Part shown: one piece after another, positions 37,589-46,897 of the stretch
How the letters are laid out: every line of letters starts with the position of its first letter
Numbering within the stretch: the stretch's first letter is position 1
Made by a program: the position numbers and the translations under genes
Notes under the pieces: generated by a model
Database searches by the model: none
Seen by the model: only the letters and a program-made list of their open reading frames with translations
What the model was told of the DNA's origin: nothing
DNA from: Sinimarinibacterium arenosum
Lineage (GTDB): Bacteria > Pseudomonadota > Gammaproteobacteria > Nevskiales > Nevskiaceae
Direction of reading: 5' to 3'
DNA: 64,000 bases
Assembly: GCF_005047655.1 (NCBI RefSeq)
Contig: NZ_SUKF01000006.1
Span: 282,434 to 346,433, forward strand

Positions 37589-39991
37589 TCACTCGATCCG
37601 GGGGTCGTGCTGGCCCATTCGAGGTGTGTCGATGACCGTCGCGCGCGACACGAAAGTGGGTTTCAGCTGGAAGACGAGCAGTGGAAGCACGACTAGGGAC
37701 AACAGCATGTTGATGCCCATGATCACGACCAGCAGCAAACCCATGTCGGCAACGAACTTGAGACCGGACAGGAAGTACCACGGCAGAATGCCCAGCGCCA
37801 TGACGGTAGCCGTAAACGCAATCGCGCTTCCCGTCGTTGCCAGCGATGCGCAGATCGCCGCCTTCCAGTCGCCGTTTGTCGCGCCGTACTCTTCGCAGAT
37901 ACGCGAAAGCAGATAGATCCCGTAGTCGATGCCGACGCCTATGCCAATGGCTGCAACTATCGTGGAGTTCACATCAAGGCCGATGCCAAGTGCGTACATC
38001 GTCGACAGCAGCGCCCAGTTCGATAGATTGACCGGCACAAGCAACAGAAAGCCGGCCACCCAGGACCGGTACGCGAGACTGCCCATCAGCACCATGGCCA
38101 AGTTCAGTAGGGCCAGCACGATCCAGTGATACCTCTGGACGACGCGGTTGACCGCTTCCTGCAACGCGATGACGCCGCTTCCCAGACGAACTCGGAATTC
38201 CGGATGGTCGATTCCAACGGCCAAGACAGCGTCACGCGCAGCGGCTAGAGCGGTATCAACCGTACTCTGGCGATTGTCCGCGTACCACAGTGAGACGGTT
38301 GCGTGCTGCAAATCGTCGCTGATGACGTGGCCGAAGTTTGCCGCGCTGGTACCCATCATTGACCCGACGGCCGCTGCGCTGATAGCGCGCTGGTCCGGAT
38401 CCAGCGGCAGCCATCGGGTATTACCACCATTGAAAATTCGACTGGTTTCAGCAAGGTAGTCCGCGTAGGACAGGCTTGCGCGTGGCGGCGCGCCACTCGC
38501 TTCCATCTTCTGCTGCAACGCCGTCATCGTGAGGACAGTGTCGACCTGCTGAGCGGTCCAGTCGGCCAGTTCCGGCCGCTTGGCCTCCAGGATCAGTTCC
38601 AGGGTGTTGACGCCCGGAAAGTCGTTGTTGATTTTCCGCACAGCCACATTGAACTCGCTGTTGGCGTGCAACAGGTTGCTGCCTTCGACCGGATTTCCTA
38701 TCTCTATCTTCTGCGCGAAAAGAACAACCAGCGCCGCACCCGCCGCAACCGCAATTCCTGTCCAGCGCACCCGCCTTCCGGTGACCAGCTCGCCGACTCC
38801 TCGCAGCAACCTGGGCAGGGTTTTCGTCATGTCCCTGTGCACCGCCACCTTCGGCGTCGGCAATATGCTGAGAAGCATCGGCGCCCATACAACACCCGCC
38901 GGAATCAACCACAGCGCCCACATTCCGCAGAAAATTGCATGACGAACCATTGCGTCGATCGGAGCCACCGCAACGACAATGATGCCGACGACGTCGGTCA
39001 GGATGCTCGTGAGTCCTGGGACCATCATCACACTCATCGTGAGCTCTGCAGCGCGGCGCTTGTCACGGACCTGCGCATAGATATCCACATAGCGCTCGGT
39101 TAGCTGGACGCCATGGGAGAAGGAGCGCGCGATCAACAGAAGCGGCACGATCATTAACAATGGCTCGATGGAGATGCCAAGCCAGCCGACGAGTCCAACC
39201 GCCCAGACTGCTGCCATCGCCGCGATGGCGATCGGAACAATGACGCCGGCGACGTGACGCATCCGCAGAGCCAGCGCCGTGATCAATGCTGCGATCGTCA
39301 AGGCGAAAATCGCCAGCATTTGCGCTTCGTACCGGTACACCCAACCGGTTAGCGCCGGATAGCCCGCCAGATGAATCTCGTGACGATCGTCGCGCGCAGA
39401 CTCGATGAGAGCCTGCATGTATTCGAATGTCTCACCATACTCGAGACGATGCTCGATGAACTGTGCGGATAGGATCGTTGCCCGCTCGTCTTCCGAAACC
39501 AGAAAGCGGGCGACCATGGGGGCCATGCGCGTGCGCTCACGCAACAGCGCAATTTCCTCATCGGTTTGCGGAGGATGGTCTCCCATCAGCGGCCGCATAT
39601 CGATGCCATATGGCTTGGCCTCTGCGTAGCGCGCCTTTGACGAGGCAATTGACACAATCTGGTCGTGATTGACCGCAGGAGCGAGATCGATATCGCGCGT
39701 AAGGCGCCAGACCTTGTCCAGTGTCTCACGGTTGTAGATCGAGCCATCCTTGCATCGAACCATGACCAGCATGGTCAGCGGATTGCCGAAGTCCGGATGG
39801 TCCTTGAACACCTGCACAAAGGGATCGTCCCTCGGCAGCAGATCGGAGAAAACCGTCCGAAGTTCGACGTGCGGAATGCCAACGGCAAAGAAGGCCGTCG
39901 CAGCAGCGAACAGTATCCCGATCGATAACCGGTGCGCGATCAGCCAGACAGCGATCCGCTCGCGCAGCGACACCCGATCGCCGTCGTTCAC
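37589..39991 (-). CDS. RND-superfamily (MMPL-type) transporter, module 1
   Basis: An 800-residue inner-membrane transporter with two repeats, each having a helix, a periplasmic loop and a five-helix bundle. The conserved GIGVGIDYGIYLLSRICEEYG and the Asp-containing helix that follows suit proton-driven RND export. It has 42 codons of basic/hydrophobic N-terminus and starts with GTG. Nearby DUF1329 and DUF1302 proteins suggest an envelope-spanning route for hydrophobic molecules. A close paralogue is encoded at 49384-51828. It ends 128 bp before the DUF1302 gene. Confidence 0.88.
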   Translation of the reverse strand: MNDGDRVSLRERIAVWLIAHRLSIGILFAAATAFFAVGIPHVELRTVFSDLLPRDDPFVQVFKDHPDFGNPLTMLVMVRCKDGSIYNRETLDKVWRLTRDIDLAPAVNHDQIVSIASSKARYAEAKPYGIDMRPLMGDHPPQTDEEIALLRERTRMAPMVARFLVSEDERATILSAQFIEHRLEYGETFEYMQALIESARDDRHEIHLAGYPALTGWVYRYEAQMLAIFALTIAALITALALRMRHVAGVIVPIAIAAMAAVWAVGLVGWLGISIEPLLMIVPLLLIARSFSHGVQLTERYVDIYAQVRDKRRAAELTMSVMMVPGLTSILTDVVGIIVVAVAPIDAMVRHAIFCGMWALWLIPAGVVWAPMLLSILPTPKVAVHRDMTKTLPRLLRGVGELVTGRRVRWTGIAVAAGAALVVLFAQKIEIGNPVEGSNLLHANSEFNVAVRKINNDFPGVNTLELILEAKRPELADWTAQQVDTVLTMTALQQKMEASGAPPRASLSYADYLAETSRIFNGGNTRWLPLDPDQRAISAAAVGSMMGTSAANFGHVISDDLQHATVSLWYADNRQSTVDTALAAARDAVLAVGIDHPEFRVRLGSGVIALQEAVNRVVQRYHWIVLALLNLAMVLMGSLAYRSWVAGFLLLVPVNLSNWALLSTMYALGIGLDVNSTIVAAIGIGVGIDYGIYLLSRICEEYGATNGDWKAAICASLATTGSAIAFTATVMALGILPWYFLSGLKFVADMGLLLVVIMGINMLLSLVVLPLLVFQLKPTFVSRATVIDTPRMGQHDPRIE
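37593..37623 (-). promoter_or_regulatory. Paired box upstream of the DUF1302 gene
   Basis: In the direction of the DUF1302 gene the boxes read CTCGAATGGG (37623-37614) and CCCGGATCGA (37602-37593), 21 bp apart. They lie at the end of the upstream RND coding region, so this is the weakest of the six sites, but the spacing and orientation equal the others. Confidence 0.45.
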
Positions 39992-39999
39992 CGCCGCGC

Positions 40000-41379
40000 T
40001 CAGGCGCCGCCCAATCGCAGCAACGCGCTCTGTGTCAGATAGCGGTCGTACAGATCGTCCTGATTGGCGCCACTGAAGTGCGAATTCTCCAGTTGCCGAA
40101 CCTGCTGCAGGCGCGTGATACCGCCGCTCTGGATGTCCGACGCGATGACATGCGTCCAGCTCCAGTAGGGGTGCGCGCCGTCCATCACCTTTTTGTCGCC
40201 GCGCTCATAGAGACTGTAGGCGCCGTCAAACGAGCGAAACGGCTGACCCCGACGGTCATACGTCACCATGCCAATGACCACCTGATTGCGGGCGTCGAAC
40301 CAGACCCGTTTTTTCGAGATCGGCGCGCGAGGAAACATCGTCGGCTCCGCCTCGACGACTATGGCTTCCGGCACGAGTTCGACGGTTGTATCCCAGAACG
40401 AATCGCCCTTTGGTCCGCCATGCGTACCGTGTCGCCAGTCAGCTTCGTCCGGGTTCCATCCATCAGAGATCGCGGCAAGGAACGGGCCGCGCCCTACGAT
40501 TCGGTAGTTGCCCCACGTGTTCAGAGGATCGCCCGCAGCCCACGCGTCCGAAAGATACATTGTCGTTCCCGGCAACAGTGGCTCGAAGCGCTGGTCGGTC
40601 GGATGCTGTCGTATGCGGCGGAACTCAGGAATGTATCCGTACAGTTGCGGAAATGTCTTGTGATCGTAGGGCCAGATATTCAGAAATGACGTGCCCCGAT
40701 ACTGATGCGGCTCCAGGAAGAACACCGACTGGAATCGGAGTTTGTCCTTATGCTTTTCCCAGTAGGGCTTGGGACTGAGGCTGACGCGAGCAACCGGATG
40801 CAGCTCCGCCCAGCCACCGGCATAGTCGAAGTTGACTTTGCCAGACACATCGACATCTTGGACTTCGAACGCGTAGAAGGATGAGTCGTGACGTCCCCAG
40901 CTCAGCGTCTGCGCGGCAAACAGTTCCAAGCCGGTCTTGGGATCCGGAAACGGATTTCCGCCAATCCAGGGCTGACCATCCGCCGTGACCACGTTTCCTC
41001 GCTCGTCGAAGCGCGCCTTGCCGCGGTTGCTCAGCGTGGCCTCGATATATTCCCACGGCGAAAGCCGCATGAGATCGGTGGTCGTACGCGTCGTCTTCAG
41101 CCTGCGGCCCTGATTGAGGATCTGCTCGTAGCGGATCGGTTCGAGCAGATCCTTGACGAACTCCACGTTGCCCGCATGGATCTCATCTCCCGTCTTGATA
41201 CGACCCTGCGTATACGCATCAAGCGAAAGTAGTTCATCCGGATAGGCCGAGGTCATCTCCCCTTCAGCCGCAAGCACGTCCCACAGCGGAGCGAGTACGC
41301 CAGTTGCGAGGACTCCGCGGGACGCGTCAGCAAGAAACTTGCGCCGCGTGTACCCGCGGTCGAACCGACGGATGTGCAT
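40000..41379 (-). CDS. DUF1329 protein with Tat-type leader, module 1
   Basis: A 459-residue exported protein. The N-terminus has a twin-arginine-like pattern (YTRRKFLADASRGVLATG). The body matches DUF1329 in blocks such as FPQLYGYIPEFRRIRQ and RFEPLLPGTTMYLSDAWAAGDPLNTWGNYRIVGRGPFL. The fold resembles the periplasmic lipid carrier LolA/LolB family, so it may shuttle a lipophilic molecule between the RND transporter and the DUF1302 barrel. It is sandwiched between the epoxide hydrolase gene (5 bp) and the RND gene (8 bp), so all three are probably co-transcribed. Its paralogue lies at 47918. Confidence 0.83.
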   Translation of the reverse strand: MHIRRFDRGYTRRKFLADASRGVLATGVLAPLWDVLAAEGEMTSAYPDELLSLDAYTQGRIKTGDEIHAGNVEFVKDLLEPIRYEQILNQGRRLKTTRTTTDLMRLSPWEYIEATLSNRGKARFDERGNVVTADGQPWIGGNPFPDPKTGLELFAAQTLSWGRHDSSFYAFEVQDVDVSGKVNFDYAGGWAELHPVARVSLSPKPYWEKHKDKLRFQSVFFLEPHQYRGTSFLNIWPYDHKTFPQLYGYIPEFRRIRQHPTDQRFEPLLPGTTMYLSDAWAAGDPLNTWGNYRIVGRGPFLAAISDGWNPDEADWRHGTHGGPKGDSFWDTTVELVPEAIVVEAEPTMFPRAPISKKRVWFDARNQVVIGMVTYDRRGQPFRSFDGAYSLYERGDKKVMDGAHPYWSWTHVIASDIQSGGITRLQQVRQLENSHFSGANQDDLYDRYLTQSALLRLGGA

Positions 41380-41384
41380 GGCGA

Positions 41385-42419
41385 TCAGCCCAGCGCGCGC
41401 AGGAATTCAAGAATCAGCCGATTGATTTCCCCCGGACGTTCCTGCTGAATCCAGTGTCCGGACCCGGCGACGATGTGGCTGCTGACCAGGTTTGGCATCC
41501 GTTCCCCCGCGCGCTCGATTGCCTCAAGCCCCCATTGCGTCCCGACGTCGAACTCGCCGCCGACGAAGCAGGCCGGCACCGTCAACGGCAGGCGGTCCTG
41601 CTCGGCGAGGTCTTCCCAATTGGCATCGACGTTGTGATAGAACGCCAGCGGCCCGCCGAAGCCGGACCGCTCGAACTCGCCCACGTAGAAATCGAGGTCC
41701 TCTTCGCTCAGCCATGCTGGCAACTGATCCGGCATCGCAAACGCGTCGCGCATGCGCGCACCGTCCGGGATGCACAATGGACTGTTGCGCAGCACCAAAA
41801 TGGGATCGGCATCTGCCGGAATTTCGGCCTGCGACAGCGCATCGCCTGACACGCTGAAAAGTAGTCCGGTCAGCCACCCGCGCAGATCGCTCTCGATTTC
41901 ATCAATGATGGCGTCCTGAGCGCCGAAGTAGTCCTGATAAAAGGTTCTTCCTGGCCCCGCAATAACTCGGTGATAGTCGTCCGGGCGCTGCTCGCCAAAC
42001 GGGTTGCCCGGCAGCGCGATCTGAGCGCGTCCGGCAAATGGAACGCTCAATCCCATGACCCCGCGAAACACTTCCGGATACATCCATGCGGCAGTCCACG
42101 CGACCGGCGCGCCCCAGTCATGCCCGATAACCACCGCTGGCGCACCGCCCAGTGCGCGCACGACTCCGACCACGTCAGCCGCCAGAGTCTTGATCCGGTA
42201 TGCCTTGTTCTCGCGGAATTTCGACGAGCGACCGTAACCACGCTGGTCAATTGCAACGACGCGATAGCCGGCGGCAGCAAGTACGTCGATCTGCTCACGC
42301 CAGGAATACCATGACTCCGGAAAGCCGTGAACCAGAACGATCAAAGGACCCTCGCCCTGTTCGACCGCATGGATGCGTGCACCATTTACCTGCAACAGTC
42401 TGTGCTTGCGTTGTGTCAT
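41385..42419 (-). CDS. Alpha/beta-hydrolase, soluble epoxide hydrolase type
   Basis: Predicted to open epoxides to vicinal diols. Counting from the ATG at 42419, HGFPES (oxyanion region) is at about 31-36 and the nucleophile Asp is D101 in GHDWGAPV. The acidic residue follows in GGEFDVGT and the base His in GSGHWIQQE; a cap domain with Trp/Tyr residues separates the halves. I prefer ATG 42419, preceded by GAGGAGA, over an upstream ATG at 42452. The gene heads the module 1 operon and complements the LEH-like epoxide hydrolase at 59138. Confidence 0.87.
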   Translation of the reverse strand: MTQRKHRLLQVNGARIHAVEQGEGPLIVLVHGFPESWYSWREQIDVLAAAGYRVVAIDQRGYGRSSKFRENKAYRIKTLAADVVGVVRALGGAPAVVIGHDWGAPVAWTAAWMYPEVFRGVMGLSVPFAGRAQIALPGNPFGEQRPDDYHRVIAGPGRTFYQDYFGAQDAIIDEIESDLRGWLTGLLFSVSGDALSQAEIPADADPILVLRNSPLCIPDGARMRDAFAMPDQLPAWLSEEDLDFYVGEFERSGFGGPLAFYHNVDANWEDLAEQDRLPLTVPACFVGGEFDVGTQWGLEAIERAGERMPNLVSSHIVAGSGHWIQQERPGEINRLILEFLRALG

Positions 42420-42542
42420 GCGGACGGTCTCCTCGTCTGTCAGCTGGTTCATGCTAGAAGCGAACTCGCTGATGCAGGCACCCCCCGGTCGAGTGAACCG
42501 CCCACCTCATTGTGGTCACCGGTCACATGTGCCGTGACCCGG

Positions 42543-42573
42543 CCTGAATGAGTGGCGTCATTCCCCGATCCGT
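42543..42573 (+). promoter_or_regulatory. Paired box in the divergent hydrolase/ligase promoter
   Basis: Reading toward the ligase gene, CCTGAATGAG (42543-42552) is followed 21 bp later by CCCGATCCGT (42564-42573). It lies about 127-157 bp before the ATG at 42700. Weaker boxes, CCCGGTCGAG (42484-42493) and CTCATTGTGG (42506-42515), lie nearer to the hydrolase gene and may serve it. Confidence 0.6.
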
Positions 42574-42699
42574 GTGATGTTCCCCGCGACGACAGGCGCA
42601 GAACCTAGGTGGGCACGGCATACAGGCTGCGTGTTTGCGTGCGCGACCATGACTGCACCATTGAAATGGCGTGACTGATAATTAGAGAGGAGCACGACA

Positions 42700-44319
42700 A
42701 TGCCCGAAATGTCCTATACCAGCGGCCCCTGCAACGAATCGCTGCTGGGCCAGACCATCGGCGATAACCTGCGCCGAACGGTCGAGCGACAGCCTGACCG
42801 CGAAGCACTTGTCGTGCGGTCGCAGAACTACCGGGCAAGCTACCGTGAACTCTGGGAGCAGACCGAGAATCTCGCACGCGCCCTCATGGCACTCGGCGTA
42901 GCACGGGGAGACCGTGTCGGGCTGTGGTCTCCGAACCGGTACGAGTGGGTATTGATCCAGTTCGCCACCGCTCGAATTGGCGCCATCCTGGTCAATGTCA
43001 ATCCAGCCTACCGTGCCAGCGAGTTGAGCTATGCACTCAATCAGTCCGGCGTCAGCGTTCTAATGATGGCGCACGGCTTCCGCTCCACGGACTACAGGCA
43101 GACGCTTGCGCAGGTCCGTACAGAGTTGCCGCAGTTGCGCCACGTGGTAGTGATCGATGACGACTGGAACAGCCTGCTGGGGCGCAGCGCAGAGGTCGAG
43201 CCTGAGGCGCTGTACGAACGCGAATCAACCCTGCAGTTCGACGACCCCATCAACATCCAGTACACCTCCGGAACAACCGGCGCGCCAAAGGGTGCGACGC
43301 TGACGCATCACAACATCCTCAATAACGCCTGGTTTATCGGTCGTACGATGGGCTACACGCCCGACGACCGCGTGTGCATCCCGGTACCTTTCTATCACTG
43401 CTTCGGCATGGTGATCGGCAACCTCAACTGTGTCAGCCACGGTTCGACCATGGTGATTCCAGGCGAGGCGTTCGATGCAGAGGCCACGTTGCGCACCGTC
43501 GCCGAAGAACGTTGCACATCGCTATACGGCGTACCGACGATGTTCATCGACATGCTGCGTCATCCTGCGCTGGATCAGCTGGACCTGAGTTCGTTGCGCA
43601 CCGGAGTCATGGCCGGTGCGACATGCCCTGTACGTGTAATGGAACAGGTTCGTGAGCGCATGCACATGAGCGAGGTCACGATCTGCTACGGCATGACCGA
43701 AACCTCTCCAGTATCGACGCAGACCGCGATCGACGATCCCGTCGACAAGCGCGTTGCCAGCGTCGGTCGGGTTCTGCCACATCTCGAGATCAAGATCATT
43801 TCTCCAGAGAACGGGGGCATTGTGCCGATTGGTCAGGCTGGCGAGCTCTGCACACGCGGCTACTCCGTCATGCGTGGATACTGGAACAATCCCAAGGCAA
43901 CGGCAGAATCGATCGATGCTGGCCGCTGGATGCACACCGGCGATTTGGCAACCATGGATCGCGACGGCTATGTCACCATCGTCGGCAGGATCAAGGACAT
44001 GATCATTCGAGGGGGAGAGAACATCTACCCGCGAGAGATTGAAGAGTGTCTGTATCAGCACCCGCAAGTCGCAGACGTGCAGGTCATCGGCATCCCGTCC
44101 GAGCGCTATGGCGAGGAAGTAATGGCCTGGGTGCGCCCGAAAGACGGCGCGATACTTGAAAGCGCCGAACTCGAGGCATTCTGCCGCGAGCGGCTGGCAG
44201 GGTACAAGGTGCCCCGACACTGGAAGTTCGTGGGTGAATTTCCCGTCACCGTTACCGGCAAAGTGCAGAAGTTCCGCATGCGCGAGCTTGCCAGCGAGGA
44301 GCTGTCAGCCACCGCTTGA
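42700..44319 (+). CDS. AMP-dependent acyl-CoA ligase (fatty-acyl/organic acid)
   Basis: A 539-residue adenylate-forming enzyme that activates a carboxylic acid to its CoA thioester. Motifs: P-loop-like [11 protein letters not shown] near 190, the A5 segment [13 protein letters not shown], hinge region [18 protein letters not shown] and the catalytic Lys in TGKVQKFRM at the end. It resembles medium-chain fatty acyl-CoA ligases more than acetyl-CoA synthetases. It is the only plus-strand gene in the island. The ligase is divergent from the epoxide hydrolase operon, sharing its promoter region. Confidence 0.9.
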   Translation: MPEMSYTSGPCNESLLGQTIGDNLRRTVERQPDREALVVRSQNYRASYRELWEQTENLARALMALGVARGDRVGLWSPNRYEWVLIQFATARIGAILVNVNPAYRASELSYALNQSGVSVLMMAHGFRSTDYRQTLAQVRTELPQLRHVVVIDDDWNSLLGRSAEVEPEALYERESTLQFDDPINIQYTSGTTGAPKGATLTHHNILNNAWFIGRTMGYTPDDRVCIPVPFYHCFGMVIGNLNCVSHGSTMVIPGEAFDAEATLRTVAEERCTSLYGVPTMFIDMLRHPALDQLDLSSLRTGVMAGATCPVRVMEQVRERMHMSEVTICYGMTETSPVSTQTAIDDPVDKRVASVGRVLPHLEIKIISPENGGIVPIGQAGELCTRGYSVMRGYWNNPKATAESIDAGRWMHTGDLATMDRDGYVTIVGRIKDMIIRGGENIYPREIEECLYQHPQVADVQVIGIPSERYGEEVMAWVRPKDGAILESAELEAFCRERLAGYKVPRHWKFVGEFPVTVTGKVQKFRMRELASEELSATA

Positions 44320-44372
44320 ATACAAGCTGGGCGCACGCGAAATTTCCGGATTCGAGTGAAGCTGCCTTGGCG

Positions 44373-45623
44373 TCAACGCAGTTCGGCCGGAGGGTTGGCC
44401 AGCGACCAGAGTCGCCCGGTGCGTAGCCGACCGGGAGCGAAGGCGGGATCATTCACCGGGTCGGCTGCGCCGCGGCGCACCGGCAGAAAGGCAGTCAACG
44501 GATAGCTCGCGCGTTCGTGGCAATTGACGCAGTTGGACTGTAATCCGTTTCCCTGACCGCCATCCGGAAACTTTGCCTCGAACCAGGGGTTGAAGCAGAT
44601 GTGCGGCGATGCATCACGCCCCAGCGGCCGGACGGGATCGACCGCGACATCCATCAGGTAGTTTCGCCAGGCACCCGAGACCACGAGCGGGCGATCCGCG
44701 CCGAACACCCCATCGTCCGGACGATCATGCCACCATGCGGTGGTCCAGGTTCCCGCTCCCGCGTCCGGCGCCATCAGATGAAATGCGACCAAAACCAGGA
44801 CGTCTCCCGCCTGCAGTGGGCGCGCGAGGGCCAGGAACGCCGCCTTGCGCGCGCCTGAGTCCTCCATCAGGTCCTCCGCCAGCCCCCTGTCCACGGGGAG
44901 ACGGACAAAACGCTCCAGACTGATCCCGCGCGCAGTCGCGAAGTATCGTCCCGCGAACGTCACCGCGCGCGCTCCCTCCGCAGGATCGCCGCCATCCACC
45001 ACGACGACACGCCGCCAGCTCGTGTAGTCGTTGCTGCCGCCAGGCCGGGCCACATCCTCCGGATCCCATACCGGCAGCGGCGTCCCACCGCCAGCCGCCA
45101 CAGGCCACCACGCGCTCATCATCACGCGGGCCCCAGACGGCAGCGGCGGAATCTCGCGGAGTCCCGCATACACCGGATCCGGCCTTCCTGATCGGGCCAG
45201 CTCGGCCAGGCGTTCGTCGCGATACAGACGATGCCTCCGGATGTGCTCATAAGCGTCGCCGTTGTAGTGCACGAAGGTGATGACGGGCGCATCCGCGATG
45301 TGCTGCAGCCGCTGGCCCGGCCCGGCAGCCGCACCGATCGGTCTTCCTGGAAATGGCCGTCGTGTGGCGTTGTCCGCTACGGCTTCGCGCGCAAAAATCT
45401 CTGCCTCGTTGTACCAACCCGAAACAGCGCCCGTATCGGGGAGCTTGGCGACGGGAGCAATCAGTGACCATCCGCGGCGTCTCAGCTGCTGCGATTCCGG
45501 AGGCGAATGAGCAATCGCGCCCAGCAACTGCTCCTGACTCGACCCCGCCGCGTACACCAAAGACCCGCACAGGGCCACGACTGCAACGACAAGCAGACTG
45601 AGGCGCACGAGCCGGTGCGTCAA
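44373..45623 (-). CDS. Exported protein with a c-type heme motif, unknown family
   Basis: About 416 residues. A leader (VRLSLLVVAVVALCGSLVYA) is followed by a long domain I do not recognise, containing several conserved-looking Trp and Gly residues. Near the C-terminus is CVNCH in LQSNCVNCHERASYPLT, preceded by PHICFNPWFEAKFPDGG, so it should bind one heme c in the periplasm. A TTG at 45623 overlaps the upstream stop; a GTG at 45608 would also leave an intact leader, and the start is uncertain. Last gene of module 2. It could be an electron-transfer partner of a dehydrogenase. Confidence 0.6.
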   Translation of the reverse strand: MTHRLVRLSLLVVAVVALCGSLVYAAGSSQEQLLGAIAHSPPESQQLRRRGWSLIAPVAKLPDTGAVSGWYNEAEIFAREAVADNATRRPFPGRPIGAAAGPGQRLQHIADAPVITFVHYNGDAYEHIRRHRLYRDERLAELARSGRPDPVYAGLREIPPLPSGARVMMSAWWPVAAGGGTPLPVWDPEDVARPGGSNDYTSWRRVVVVDGGDPAEGARAVTFAGRYFATARGISLERFVRLPVDRGLAEDLMEDSGARKAAFLALARPLQAGDVLVLVAFHLMAPDAGAGTWTTAWWHDRPDDGVFGADRPLVVSGAWRNYLMDVAVDPVRPLGRDASPHICFNPWFEAKFPDGGQGNGLQSNCVNCHERASYPLTAFLPVRRGAADPVNDPAFAPGRLRTGRLWSLANPPAELR

Positions 45624-46051
45624 CGCGGAGGAACCGGGCTCAGCAAGCAATCGACCTGAACCGGCGTCTGTGCGCCACCCAGCGGCAGGCGTTTGACCAC
45701 GCGACCAACCGCATAGCCATTCCTCGAGCACCTCGGGGTAACCTCCTCACTGCGCAGGTCTTGTGGCAGCTCCAGCCGGAACCGCCCAGTCGGACCAGTG
45801 ATAGTGACGAAGTCCACCTCCGGTGTGACAAGCACAATCGTCACTCCAGGCACGTACCCGCCGTCAACGTCGCGAGCTGACCCGAAGTAGATATTGCCGG
45901 GACGATGCTCGCGCGGAACCGAGGGATCCCATCCATACCAGCTGGCCCACGCGCTCTGCGGCGTAACGACGACAGCCACCCAGGCTGTTGCAGCGATCAG
46001 CCACCCGGCACCGCAATTACACTTGTGGCGTGTCAACTTTCGGTGTGCCAT
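45620..46051 (-). CDS. Exported carboxypeptidase-regulatory-like domain protein
   Basis: A 143-residue periplasmic protein. The leader (about 15-36) ends near AWASW. The mature part contains a small beta-sandwich with DVDGGYVPGVTIVLVTPEV and GRFRLELPQDLRSEEV, like the N-terminal domain of the protein encoded at 33614. It has no heme motif itself; cysteines near the N- and C-terminus may form disulfides. Its stop overlaps the start region of the next gene, so the pair may act together as the split counterpart of the 33614 fusion protein (inference). Confidence 0.68.
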   Translation of the reverse strand: MAHRKLTRHKCNCGAGWLIAATAWVAVVVTPQSAWASWYGWDPSVPREHRPGNIYFGSARDVDGGYVPGVTIVLVTPEVDFVTITGPTGRFRLELPQDLRSEEVTPRCSRNGYAVGRVVKRLPLGGAQTPVQVDCLLSPVPPR

Positions 46052-46058
46052 GCCAGGC

Positions 46059-46373
46059 TCAGGCGAAGAATTGCCGAAGCAGAAAGGCGCTGGCGAACAT
46101 CGCGCTCACTGGCACAATCCAGAGCCATTGAAGCAGCACCTCAGGAATCCAGCGGTCACGCAAACAAACGCTCGCGGCCAGCCCGGCACATCCCGCGCTT
46201 GCCATCAATCCGTACCAGTGCATCGCTGGCCCGGATGACGCATCGATCAGTGGCACAAAGCTGAATTGCCGAACCAGCGGGTAGTAGAGGAATAGCGCCA
46301 GATCAAGCGCGAAGATCGCGATGTACGACAGGCCGAAAACCACGGTAAACCAAGCCGCTGACATGCGTGGCAT
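46059..46373 (-). CDS. Small membrane protein, four predicted helices
   Basis: A 104-residue inner-membrane protein with about three to four hydrophobic segments (residues 5-30, 50-70 and 80-100). No family recognised. The ATG at 46373 overlaps the stop of the upstream gene (TGATG), which shows tight coupling with the 154-residue membrane protein. The pair occurs only in module 2 and may be part of the RND complex or an electron-transfer membrane anchor. Confidence 0.62.
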   Translation of the reverse strand: MPRMSAAWFTVVFGLSYIAIFALDLALFLYYPLVRQFSFVPLIDASSGPAMHWYGLMASAGCAGLAASVCLRDRWIPEVLLQWLWIVPVSAMFASAFLLRQFFA

Positions 46374-46837
46374 CACACGCCCCGAATGTTGTTGACGATG
46401 TGACCGGAGATGAAGTCGAACCAGATGATGAAGCTCAGCACCAGCGTGATGGCAATCCTTCCCGATCCTGGCGCGCGCGCCGTCGACCAGTAGTAGTGGT
46501 AGAGCGGCAGCGCCGAAAGCCCGATTCCGCCGAAATGCTCCTTCAGCTCGAACAGACCGACCGCCCAGCCCAATTGCAGTTCCTCCAAAGGAATCCGCGC
46601 ATCAAGTCGATAGGCCGGATAGAGCAGACAGCCAAGGACAAAGCTGGCTACATACATCGCGATGACGGCGTTGCGGAAGACCCGCGGGTCGACCGCAACA
46701 TAGCGCGAAATGAAGGCTGTGCCACGAGCTGAAAGCGGCTCAGGCCGCAACACCGCCAACGCCTGATGCGTGATGGCGCCCAGTAGCGCTACAGCGATCA
46801 GGCCATGCGCGATCAACGCCGCGACGATCACGGGCAC
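46373..46837 (-). CDS. Membrane protein of unknown function
   Basis: A 154-residue protein with four predicted helices. Histidines occur in the first helix (AALIAHGLIAV and THQALAV) and near LYHYYWS, which would be compatible with heme b or metal binding, but I do not recognise a family. It starts with GTG and is coupled to the 104-residue membrane protein. Position between the YCF48 gene and small membrane gene suggests a role in the module 2 envelope machinery. Confidence 0.6.
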   Translation of the reverse strand: MPVIVAALIAHGLIAVALLGAITHQALAVLRPEPLSARGTAFISRYVAVDPRVFRNAVIAMYVASFVLGCLLYPAYRLDARIPLEELQLGWAVGLFELKEHFGGIGLSALPLYHYYWSTARAPGSGRIAITLVLSFIIWFDFISGHIVNNIRGV

Positions 46838-46897
46838 ACGCCCGACACACGCAGTCCGATCAACACGCCGCGACAGGACTTCATGCCTCCCTTCCCG

